A stretch of DNA of 46,708 nucleotides, from NCBI GenBank assembly GCA_964228555.1, contig CAXQZU010000026.1, forward strand, positions 1-46,708, read 5' to 3'. Positions 8,945 to 16,201 of the stretch are shown here, one piece after another. Origin of the DNA: CAXQZU01 sp964228555. GTDB lineage: Bacteria > Planctomycetota > PLA2 > JAEUHO01. Under the pieces are notes generated by a model. The model did no database searches. It was given only the letters and a program-made list of their open reading frames with translations, and was not told the DNA's origin. A program made the translations under genes and the position numbers. Numbering within the stretch: position 1 is the stretch's first letter; each line of letters starts with the position of its first letter.

Positions 8945-9826
8945 ATGACGCAACGACCCGAGCCTCGACCGGCGGCCACGCCCGAGGCCGGCGATTGCGC
9001 GCCGGGATCGGGCTGCTGTGGCCCCGCCCCTGACCCGCGCGCGCTGGTGCGCGACCGCTACGGGGCGGTGGCGCAGGGCAAGGTGGGCGTGGCCGGCTGT
9101 TGCAGCGGCCCGCAGGACGCCGAGGCGGTGCTCGCCAAGGTGGGCTACGACGCGCTCGACCAGGCCTTCCTGCCGGAGGGAGCCAACCTGGGCCTGGGCT
9201 GCGGCAACCCCGTCGCCTTCGCCGAGATCCGTCCGGGCGACACCGTGCTCGACCTGGGCTCGGGGGGCGGCATCGACTGCTTCCTGGCCGCCCGGCGGAC
9301 CGGGCCCACGGGCCGCGTGATCGGCGTGGACATGACGCCGGCGATGGTGGAGCGTGCGCGTGCGCTGGCCGCTCGCGAGGGCTTGGGGCACGTGCAGTTC
9401 CGGCTGGGCGAGATCGAGGCCCTGCCCGTCGCCAACAGCAGCGTGGACGTCGTGATCTCCAACTGCGTGGTGAACCTCTCGCCCGACAAGGCGCAGGTGT
9501 TCCGCGAGGCGGCCCGCGTGCTCAAGCCCGGCGGCCGCCTGATGCTCAGCGACATCGTGCTGGCCCGCCCGCTGCCCGCAGGAGCCGCCGACGACCCGGA
9601 GCTCTACGCCGGGTGCATCGGCGGGGCGTTGCTGCGCGACGAGTACCTGCGCCTGCTTCGCGAGGCAGGCTTCGACGCGGTCGAGGTGCTGGGCGAGGCG
9701 CCCTACACCGTGGGCTGCGAGGGCTACCCCGAGGGCAGCCTCGGGCGCGCCGCGTTCGAGGCGGCCGTCTCCGTGCACGTGCGCGCCGTGCGCGGCAGCG
9801 CCTGTTGCCCGCCCGGCTGCTGCTGA
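8945..9826 (+). CDS. arsM: Arsenite S-adenosylmethionine methyltransferase
   Basis: The 293-residue protein matches ArsM. It has a SAM-binding DLGSGGGIDCFLAA segment (about 103-116), the preceding NLGLGCGNP, then ISNCVVNLSPDK (Cys174) and YAGCIGGA (Cys224). The latter two are the conserved arsenite-binding cysteines. It methylates As(III) to methylated, eventually volatile, arsenicals in the cytoplasm. Extra cysteines at both ends (GCCGP near 24, GCCSGP near 52 and a C-terminal CCPPGCC) add thiol density beyond the family minimum. There is no arsR or arsB next to it; the neighbour is the PNPC lipoprotein. Confidence 0.93.
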   Translation: MTQRPEPRPAATPEAGDCAPGSGCCGPAPDPRALVRDRYGAVAQGKVGVAGCCSGPQDAEAVLAKVGYDALDQAFLPEGANLGLGCGNPVAFAEIRPGDTVLDLGSGGGIDCFLAARRTGPTGRVIGVDMTPAMVERARALAAREGLGHVQFRLGEIEALPVANSSVDVVISNCVVNLSPDKAQVFREAARVLKPGGRLMLSDIVLARPLPAGAADDPELYAGCIGGALLRDEYLRLLREAGFDAVEVLGEAPYTVGCEGYPEGSLGRAAFEAAVSVHVRAVRGSACCPPGCC

Positions 9827-9848
9827 CCGCGCCGCCGGCCGCCCGGCG

Positions 9849-11360
9849 TCAGGGCGCGAGCCGTTCCAGCGTCGTGGGCTTGCCCAGCAGCTGCATGCTC
9901 TCGAACAGCGGCGGGCTCACGCGCGCGCCCGTGACCGCCACGCGCAGCGGGGTGAAGAAGTCGCCCACCTTCCAGCCGCGGGCCTCGGCGGTGGCACGCA
10001 GCGTGGCCTCGATGGCCGGCGCATCCCACGCCGCCTGCGCCGCGAGGGCCTCGCGCGCTGCCGCGATCATCTGGTGGGCCAGCTCCAGCGTGCCCTTCTT
10101 GGGCACCAGCTCCTCGGGGGCATAGCCGCGCACCGAGCCCACGAAGAAGCAGCGCACCAGGGGTGCGTACTCCATCAGCGTGCGCATGCGCTCCCTCACC
10201 AGCGGGATGGTGGCCAGGACGCGTGCGTGGAAGGCGGGGGAGGACGGCCCGCCCGCGGCATCGGCCCACGCCAGCACCTCGGCTTCCGCCGTCCCGCTGC
10301 CCACGAGGCCGCGCTCGCGACGGCGCAGCAGGTGTTCCACCACCCGCGTCGCCAGCCGGCTGGGCGGGAGCAGGCGGGTGTGCTCGCCATTGAGCCAGCC
10401 CAGCTTCTCGAGGTCGAACACCGGGCCGCTGGTGGAGAGGCGGCGCGCGTCGTAGTCGGCCAGCATCTGCTCCAGCGAGAACACCTCCTGGCCGTCCTTG
10501 CTCGAGTAGCCCATCAGGCCCAGGAAGTTCACCATCGCCTCGGGCAGGTAGCCCTGCTCCTGGTACCAGGTGAGCGAGGTGGGGTTCTTGCGCTTGCTGA
10601 TCTTGCTCTTGTCGGCGTTGCGCAGCAGCGGCATGTGGCGCCAGGCGGGCACCGGCCAGCCGAAGGCCTCGTAGAGCAGCACGTGCTTGGGCGTGGAGAC
10701 GATCCACTCCTCGGCGCGGATCACCTTGGTCACGCCCATCAGGCGGTCGTCCACCACGTTGGCGAGGTGGTAGGTGGGGAAGCCGTCGCTCTTGAGCAGC
10801 ACCTGGTCGTCGATGGTGTGCCCCTCGATGCTCACCTCGCCGCGCAGCTCGTCGACGAAGGTGACCGTGCGCTCCTTGGGCACCTTGAGGCGCACCACGT
10901 GCGCGGTGCCCGCGGCCAGCTCCTGGGCCACCTCCTCGGGCAGCAGGCCGCGGCAGCGGCCGTCGTAGCCGGGTGCGGCCTTGGCCGCCTTCTGCGCGGC
11001 GCGCATCTCCTCCAGCCGCTCCTCGGTGCAGAAGCAGCGGTAGGCATGGCCGCTGGCCAGCAGGCGCTCGACGTGCTCGCGGTAGGTGGCTGTGCGCTCG
11101 CTCTGGCGGTAGGGGGCCGCCGGGCCGCCGCGGTCGGGGCCCTCGTCCCACTGCAGGCCCAGCCAGCCCAGCGTCTCCATGATCTTGCGCTCGCTGGAGG
11201 CGTCGTAGCGCGTGCGGTCGGTGTCCTCGATGCGCAGGATGAAGCGTCCGCCGGTGCTGTGCGCCTCCAGCCAGTTGAACAGCGCGATGTAGGCGGTGCC
11301 CACGTGCGGGTCGCCCGTGGGGCTGGGCGCGACGCGGACGATGGCGGGGGGGACGGCCAT
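9849..11360 (-). CDS. gltX: Glutamyl-tRNA synthetase
   Basis: The 503-residue class I synthetase charges tRNA-Glu. The N terminus carries APSPTGDPHVGTAY (HIGH-type motif HVGT), then RIEDTDR. The KMSKS-type motif is KISKRKN, and a C-terminal anticodon-binding domain follows. The DPHVGTAYIALFN form is that seen in Pseudomonas GltX rather than E. coli. A Cys-bearing CFCTEERL segment lies at the usual zinc-region position. The start at 11360 is preferred over the ATG at 11381, because GGAG sits ahead of the former and the latter overlaps the predicted -10 element. Confidence 0.97.
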   Translation of the reverse strand: MAVPPAIVRVAPSPTGDPHVGTAYIALFNWLEAHSTGGRFILRIEDTDRTRYDASSERKIMETLGWLGLQWDEGPDRGGPAAPYRQSERTATYREHVERLLASGHAYRCFCTEERLEEMRAAQKAAKAAPGYDGRCRGLLPEEVAQELAAGTAHVVRLKVPKERTVTFVDELRGEVSIEGHTIDDQVLLKSDGFPTYHLANVVDDRLMGVTKVIRAEEWIVSTPKHVLLYEAFGWPVPAWRHMPLLRNADKSKISKRKNPTSLTWYQEQGYLPEAMVNFLGLMGYSSKDGQEVFSLEQMLADYDARRLSTSGPVFDLEKLGWLNGEHTRLLPPSRLATRVVEHLLRRRERGLVGSGTAEAEVLAWADAAGGPSSPAFHARVLATIPLVRERMRTLMEYAPLVRCFFVGSVRGYAPEELVPKKGTLELAHQMIAAAREALAAQAAWDAPAIEATLRATAEARGWKVGDFFTPLRVAVTGARVSPPLFESMQLLGKPTTLERLAP

Positions 11361-11379
11361 GGGGTGCTCCGGGCGGCCC

Positions 11380-11385
11380 ATGCTA
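11380..11385 (-). promoter_or_regulatory. Candidate -10 (TAGCAT) for gltX
   Basis: On the minus strand TAGCAT ends 19 bases before the gltX start at 11360. This leaves a short leader that contains the GGAG site. Confidence 0.4.
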
Positions 11386-11439
11386 CGGAGGCGCGGCAGC
11401 GCCCGGAACCGCGGGCGCCACCCGGAGCCCTGCGTGCGC

Positions 11440-12318
11440 CTAGGCGCCGTGCGCCGGCGCCAGGCGGCCCAGCGGCTGGCCCATGCGCAGCGGCGTGCCG
11501 GGCGCCGGGGCGTCCAGCCGGGCGGGACCCGGCCCCAGCAGCAGCACGATGGAGGAGCCCATCGCGAACCAGCCCAGCTCCTCGCCTCGCACCACCGGGC
11601 GTTGCAGCCCGACGTGCGTGCGTGCGCGCGCGTCGCGGCGGTTGGTGGCGAGGCCCGGCAGTGCGTGCATCACGATGGAGCCCACGTTGAGCGCGCCCAC
11701 CGGCACGAAGGCAAAGGCCTGGCCCGCACGCGTCCGGCCCAGCAGCGCGACCCGCTCGTTGCGCGCGAACAGCCCCGGCACGCCGGCCACCGCCTGGGCG
11801 TTCACGGGCCACAGGTCGCCGGGCAGGTGACGCGCCTCCTCGACCACGCCGTCGAAGGGAGCGTGGAAGCGGTGGTAGTCGCCGGGGGCGAGGTAGAGCG
11901 TGAGCGCCTGGCCGCCCGCGAAGCGCGTGGCGGCGTCGCCGGCCCCGGGCGTGCCGTCGCCCAGCAGGCCGGCCACGCTGTACGGAACGCCCTTGGCCTG
12001 CAGCAGCGTGCCTGCCTCGATGGCGCTGCCCAGCACCACGCGGCCGTCGCAGGGCGAGGCGATGGCGGCCGGGTCGGCGGGCAGCGGCCGCGCGCCGTCG
12101 CGCAGGGCGCGGGTGAAGAAGGCGCGGAAGGTGGCATGCGAGCCGAAGGGTGCGGCGGCGTCGGACGGGTCGGCCCCGAAGGCGCGTGCGTAGCGACGGA
12201 TGGCCACGTCCAGCATCCAGCGGGGCGCATGCAGGCCCGTGAGCCAGCCCACGGCGCGTGACAGCGCACGGCGCGGCAGCAGCCGGATCGCCCAGGCCAC
12301 GCGCAGTGCCTGCGACAT
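11440..12318 (-). CDS. psd: Phosphatidylserine decarboxylase proenzyme
   Basis: The 292-residue protein has the family marks FFTRAL, SPCDGRV and YHRFHAPFDG, and the C-terminal self-cleavage motif, here MGSS in place of the usual LGST. The first Ser of GSS would become the pyruvoyl cofactor, leaving a short alpha chain. It makes phosphatidylethanolamine at the inner membrane. It lies 11 bases after the PHP gene, so it probably shares a transcript with PHP and pfk. The Thr-to-Ser change beside the cleavage Ser is conservative and should not abolish activity. Confidence 0.93.
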   Translation of the reverse strand: MSQALRVAWAIRLLPRRALSRAVGWLTGLHAPRWMLDVAIRRYARAFGADPSDAAAPFGSHATFRAFFTRALRDGARPLPADPAAIASPCDGRVVLGSAIEAGTLLQAKGVPYSVAGLLGDGTPGAGDAATRFAGGQALTLYLAPGDYHRFHAPFDGVVEEARHLPGDLWPVNAQAVAGVPGLFARNERVALLGRTRAGQAFAFVPVGALNVGSIVMHALPGLATNRRDARARTHVGLQRPVVRGEELGWFAMGSSIVLLLGPGPARLDAPAPGTPLRMGQPLGRLAPAHGA

Positions 12319-12329
12319 GCGGGGCCTCG

Positions 12330-13181
12330 CTAGGCCACGCGCCGGCGCGCGCCCAGCGCATCCCAGGTCGCGCGCTCCATGGCGATCGTGCCGTCGCCCG
12401 TGCCCAGCTTGATGTGCGGCTTGGTCTCGCCGTGGAAATCGCTGCCGCCCGAGGGCACGAGCCCGTGCTGCGTGGCCAGCGCCAGGAACATCGCGCGGTC
12501 GTCGCTGTCGTGGCTGGGGTGCCAGACCTCCATGCCGGCCAGGCCTGCCGCCACCAGCTCGCGCAGGAACGCGTCGTAGGCCTCGCGGCCCGTGAGCCGG
12601 ATCTGGCCGGGGTGAGCCAGCACCGCGGCACCGCCGGCCTCGCGGATCGCCTTCACGGCCTCGGTGGGGTGCGGTGCCACCACCTCGACGTAGGCCTGGC
12701 CCCCGTCCTTGAGGTACTGCGTGAAGGCCTCGCGCAGGTCGCGCACGTAGCCGCGCTCGACCAGCGCGCGCCCGATGTGCGGTCGCGCCACGATGCGGCC
12801 ATGCGCGTGCTTGCGCACCTCCTCCATCGTGATGGGCGCACCCACCTGCGCCAGGCGCTCCAGCATGCGCACGTTGCGCTCGTCGCGCCTCTCGCGCACC
12901 TGCGCGAGGAAGCGCTGGAAGCCCGCGTGCGAAGGGTCGAAGCCCAGGCCCAGCACGTGCACGTTGCCGGCATCGATGCGCGTGCTCACCTCGCAGCCTG
13001 CGATGACCTCGATGCCCGTGCGGCGACCCTCGTCGCGGGCCTCCTCGAGGCCGGAGGTGGTGTCGTGGTCGGTGACCGCCAGCATCGAGAGGCCCACCTC
13101 GCCGGCCAGGCGCACCAGCGCCGTGGGCGTGAGCGTGCCGTCGCTGTGGATGGTGTGGGCGTGAAGGTCGATGCGGGACAT
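12330..13181 (-). CDS. PHP-domain phosphoesterase (TrpH/YciV, RNase AM-like)
   Basis: The 283-residue protein shows the PHP metal-binding series: HAHTIHSDG at residues 6-14, TDHDTTSG, GCEVST, ARPHIGRAL, AHPG and GSDFHGE. This matches the TrpH/YciV group, which removes 3'-phosphate from 3',5'-nucleoside bisphosphates and trims RNA 5' ends. The start at 13181 places the first motif directly at the N terminus, as in the family; the upstream extension is low-complexity. It sits 25 bases after pfk and 11 before psd, in a likely three-gene operon. Confidence 0.9.
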   Translation of the reverse strand: MSRIDLHAHTIHSDGTLTPTALVRLAGEVGLSMLAVTDHDTTSGLEEARDEGRRTGIEVIAGCEVSTRIDAGNVHVLGLGFDPSHAGFQRFLAQVRERRDERNVRMLERLAQVGAPITMEEVRKHAHGRIVARPHIGRALVERGYVRDLREAFTQYLKDGGQAYVEVVAPHPTEAVKAIREAGGAAVLAHPGQIRLTGREAYDAFLRELVAAGLAGMEVWHPSHDSDDRAMFLALATQHGLVPSGGSDFHGETKPHIKLGTGDGTIAMERATWDALGARRRVA

Positions 13182-13206
13182 GCGGGAGCGAGGGCCTCGG
13201 GCGGGG

Positions 13207-14340
13207 TCAGGGAGCCTTGTGGCGCCGGCGGCGGGCGAGGAACGCGTCATCCCCGCCGTCGGCTGCGCCGAAGGATACCCCGATGCGGCGTGCAGCGAGG
13301 ACGGTGTCCGAGCCGGGGTCCACCTGCTTGAGGCGGCTCACGGCCTGCTCCAGCGGCACGGCGCCCATGCGCGTGCCCTGCAGCGAGACCATGCGGCCCA
13401 GCTCGCGACGCTCCACCAGCCGCACGGCGTGCTCGCCCATGCGCGTCGCCAGCACGCGGTCGAAGGCCGTGGGCGTGCCGCCGCGCTGCACGTGCCCCAG
13501 CACCACGGAACGCGTCTCCAGCCCGGTGCGTCGCGCCAGCTCGCGGGCCACCGCCTCGCCGGCGCCGCCCAGCCGGTCCCCGATGGGGTCCTTGCCCCTG
13601 CCCCGGGTCCACGTCAGGCGGCCGCCCTCGGGGCGGGCCCCCTCGGCGACGACGACGATGCTGAAGGTCCGCCCGTGGCGCGCGCGGTCCTGCAGGCGAC
13701 GCGCGACGCGCGCGAGGTCGTAGGGGATCTCGGGCAGCAGGATCACGTCGGCACCGCCGGCAAGGCCCCCGTGCAGGGCGATCCAGCCGGCGTGGCGGCC
13801 CATCACCTCGACGCACATCACGCGGTGGTGGCTCTCGGCGGTGGTGTGCAGGCGGTCGAGGGCCTCGGCCACGATGGACACGGCCGTGTCGAAGCCGAAG
13901 GTGAGGTCGGTGGCGGCCAGGTCGTTGTCGATGGTCTTGGGCACGCCCACGACCGGCACGCCCATCCGGTGCAGCCGCAGCGCCGCGCCCATGGTGCCCT
14001 CGCCGCCCACCATGACCAGCGCCTCGGCGCGATGGCGTCGCAGGGCGCGCGGCACGCGCGCCGACTCGTCGCGCACGCGGCCGCGCGGGCCCTTCACGGC
14101 AAAGAGGTCGCAGCGGTTGCTGGCGCCCAGGATGGTGCCGCCCCGCGGAAGCAGGCCCGACACGAGGTCGCGCGTGACCGTGACGAAGCCCGCGTCACGC
14201 GGCGCGAGGAAGCCCTCGACCCCGTTCCTGACGCCGATCACCTGCCCGCCGTGCTGGTTGTGCACGGTCTTCACCACGGCCCGCAGCACCGCGTTGAGGC
14301 CTGGGCAGTCACCGCCGCCGGTCAGGAGCAGGATGCGCAT
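13207..14340 (-). CDS. pfkA: 6-phosphofructokinase
   Basis: The 377-residue glycolytic enzyme begins MRILLLTGGGDCPGLN, followed by the nucleotide-site GGEGTMG, the catalytic PKTIDND and the substrate-binding segment MGRHAGWIAL. A Gly at the position equal to E. coli residue 104 favours ATP as phosphoryl donor. A Lys in PKTIDND, where E. coli has Gly124, is the form seen in pyrophosphate-type and long or actinobacterial enzymes. So it belongs to the mixed (group III-like) clade and is likely ATP-dependent. Its start lies seven bases after a TAGGCT element. Confidence 0.92.
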   Translation of the reverse strand: MRILLLTGGGDCPGLNAVLRAVVKTVHNQHGGQVIGVRNGVEGFLAPRDAGFVTVTRDLVSGLLPRGGTILGASNRCDLFAVKGPRGRVRDESARVPRALRRHRAEALVMVGGEGTMGAALRLHRMGVPVVGVPKTIDNDLAATDLTFGFDTAVSIVAEALDRLHTTAESHHRVMCVEVMGRHAGWIALHGGLAGGADVILLPEIPYDLARVARRLQDRARHGRTFSIVVVAEGARPEGGRLTWTRGRGKDPIGDRLGGAGEAVARELARRTGLETRSVVLGHVQRGGTPTAFDRVLATRMGEHAVRLVERRELGRMVSLQGTRMGAVPLEQAVSRLKQVDPGSDTVLAARRIGVSFGAADGGDDAFLARRRRHKAP

Positions 14341-14347
14341 GCGCGCG

Positions 14348-14353
14348 AGCCTA
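14348..14353 (-). promoter_or_regulatory. Candidate -10 (TAGGCT) for pfk, possibly leaderless
   Basis: On the minus strand TAGGCT ends seven bases before the pfk ATG at 14340. There is no room for a normal leader. Confidence 0.4.
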
Positions 14354-14374
14354 CCCGCCCGGGTGCGGCCCTGC

Positions 14375-16066
14375 TCAGGTGCGGCGGAAGATGGCCACGT
14401 GGATGCCCCACGAGCGCTGCAGCGGGATGAGGCGGCTGGCCTCGAAGCCGCCCGCCCCGGCGGCGTGCCAGGCCGCGCCGACCACCTTGTAGATGCGCTC
14501 GTAGACCGCCTCGGGCGGCAGCGAGGGTGCGTGCGACACCACGAGGAACACGCGCTTCCTGTCGCGCAGCCGCGGTCCCAGCGTGTCCAGCAGGGCTTGC
14601 TCGCCGGGCACCTCGGCGGGGAGGGTCGCGGTCTCGAGCGCGCCGCCCGTGCGCGTGCGGCCGTAGTAGTCCCACACCAGCCGCAGGAAGGGCGGGTGCA
14701 GCAGCACGAGGTCGCCGTCGGCGCTGTAGGCATGCACCAGCTGCGCCGCCTCGCGCCACGGCTCCTTGCCGTAGGGCGTGCCACGGTGAAGCACGCGTGC
14801 CGGATCCTGCGGGTCGGGCACCACTGCCGTCGGCGTGGGGTAGCCGCCCACCACCGGGCCGCCGCCCACGGCCACCATGCCGGTGCCTGTCAGGTGGTAG
14901 GCGCACAGGCCCAGCGCGCACAGCAGGCCCAGCGCAGCGAGCCCCAGCGCGCGCAGGCGCGGGCCCAGCGACCAGGCGCCCAGCAGGGCCAGCAGCCACA
15001 GCCAGGGCGCCACGAAGCACAGGTAGCGCTCGTGCACGAGCATGAACCACGGCAGCAGCGCCAGCACGCCCAGCACGGGCACGGCGAGCATGCATCCCGC
15101 CAGCGGCCCCACGCCCGGCCGCCGGCGCAGCGACCAGGCGCCGCGCAGCACCAGCGGCACCCACAGCAGCACGCTGGTGGCCACCCAGAGGCCGTCCTGC
15201 GCCCACACCCCAGCCACGCCCTGGCCGGCGCGCCCCGCGTCGAAGGCCACCAGGGCGGGGCCGATGCCCACGCGCCAGGCCAGCACGGCCAGTGCGCCCA
15301 GCACGCTGTGCGTGGCGCGATGCATGCCCTCGTAGTGCCCCAGCAGGAAGGCAACCCACGGCGCGAAGAGCAGCGCGGCGACAGCGTGTGCCACCACCAC
15401 GGGCCGCAGCGGCACGCGCTCGCCCGGCGGGGCCCGGCGCGTGCGCCAGGCCAGCCATGCCGCGTGGGCCGCCACCGACAGGATCGGCCACAGCGCGAAG
15501 TAGTGCGTGTAGAGCGCCACCGCGGCCAGCAGTGCGTAGGCCACGAGCGTGCCGCGCGAGCCGCGGTCGAGCCAGCGCAGCCACAGCAGCACCAGGCCCA
15601 GCGACTGCGCCACGAGCAGCGCGTACATGCGTGCTTCCTGGCCCAGCTCGATGAGGAAGGCGCTGGCTGCGATGAAGCCCGTGAACCAGGTGGCGGCTCG
15701 CTGGCCGTCCGCGTCATCGCCGGGTGGCAGGAAGCCCCCGCGACGGGGCGCGTGCGACGGCATGAGCAGGCGCCGCCCGAGGCACCATGCCAGCCAGATG
15801 GTGAGCACGCTGCACAGCGCCGCCGGGAGGCGCAGCACCTCCTCGCTGTCGCCCAGCCACGAGGTGAAGGCGCGCGTGACCAGCCACCACGCCGGGGGGT
15901 GGTTGGCCTCGGCCAGCGCGGTCTCGCCCCAGGTGGGCAGGCGGGTCCACGACCAGGTGGCCCCCTCGTCCAGCCACAGGCCCAGCCGCTCCAGGCCCAT
16001 CCAGCGCAGCGTGAAGCCTGCGAACAGGAGGTTGAGCACGGCGCGGGGGGGGAGGCGGGGCGCCAT
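14375..16066 (-). CDS. GT-C family membrane glycosyltransferase (ArnT/PMT-like)
   Basis: The 563-residue integral membrane protein has about ten to twelve hydrophobic helices from residue 10 to about 400. A soluble C-terminal domain follows (about 410-563). The first extracytoplasmic loop has LDEGAT (D33, E34) and then EANHPPAWW (H56), the DE and HPP motifs of the GT39/ArnT superfamily that uses polyprenyl-phosphate sugars. It probably moves a sugar to lipid, protein or glycan outside the inner membrane; the acceptor is unknown. It is transcribed divergently from the alpha-2-macroglobulin gene and lies 34 bases upstream of pfk on the same strand. Confidence 0.82.
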   Translation of the reverse strand: MAPRLPPRAVLNLLFAGFTLRWMGLERLGLWLDEGATWSWTRLPTWGETALAEANHPPAWWLVTRAFTSWLGDSEEVLRLPAALCSVLTIWLAWCLGRRLLMPSHAPRRGGFLPPGDDADGQRAATWFTGFIAASAFLIELGQEARMYALLVAQSLGLVLLWLRWLDRGSRGTLVAYALLAAVALYTHYFALWPILSVAAHAAWLAWRTRRAPPGERVPLRPVVVAHAVAALLFAPWVAFLLGHYEGMHRATHSVLGALAVLAWRVGIGPALVAFDAGRAGQGVAGVWAQDGLWVATSVLLWVPLVLRGAWSLRRRPGVGPLAGCMLAVPVLGVLALLPWFMLVHERYLCFVAPWLWLLALLGAWSLGPRLRALGLAALGLLCALGLCAYHLTGTGMVAVGGGPVVGGYPTPTAVVPDPQDPARVLHRGTPYGKEPWREAAQLVHAYSADGDLVLLHPPFLRLVWDYYGRTRTGGALETATLPAEVPGEQALLDTLGPRLRDRKRVFLVVSHAPSLPPEAVYERIYKVVGAAWHAAGAGGFEASRLIPLQRSWGIHVAIFRRT

Positions 16067-16149
16067 GGGGAGCCGATCGAACCACCGCCGGCCGCCTGCG
16101 TCCAATGGGGAAGGTCCGCACGGTCCGCCCCGGCACGCGGAGGGGCCCG

Positions 16150-16164
16150 CTACCTCGGTAGGGT
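16150..16164. promoter_or_regulatory. Small palindrome with candidate -10 in a divergent promoter region
   Basis: CTACC-TC-GGTAG (16150-16161) is a perfect inverted repeat. The overlapping TAGGGT (16159-16164) could be the -10 of the plus-strand macroglobulin gene, whose ATG has GAGGAG upstream. The 135-base divergent gap holds no other clear signal. Confidence 0.3.
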
Positions 16165-16201
16165 GGTGCGTGGCCGTGCCAATCCCGTCCGAGGAGTGTC
16201 C

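Noticed and set aside
13841..16201. Plus-strand N-terminal extension of the macroglobulin protein
   Set aside because: It is antisense to pfk and the glycosyltransferase. A signal peptide and GAGGAG mark the true start at 16202.
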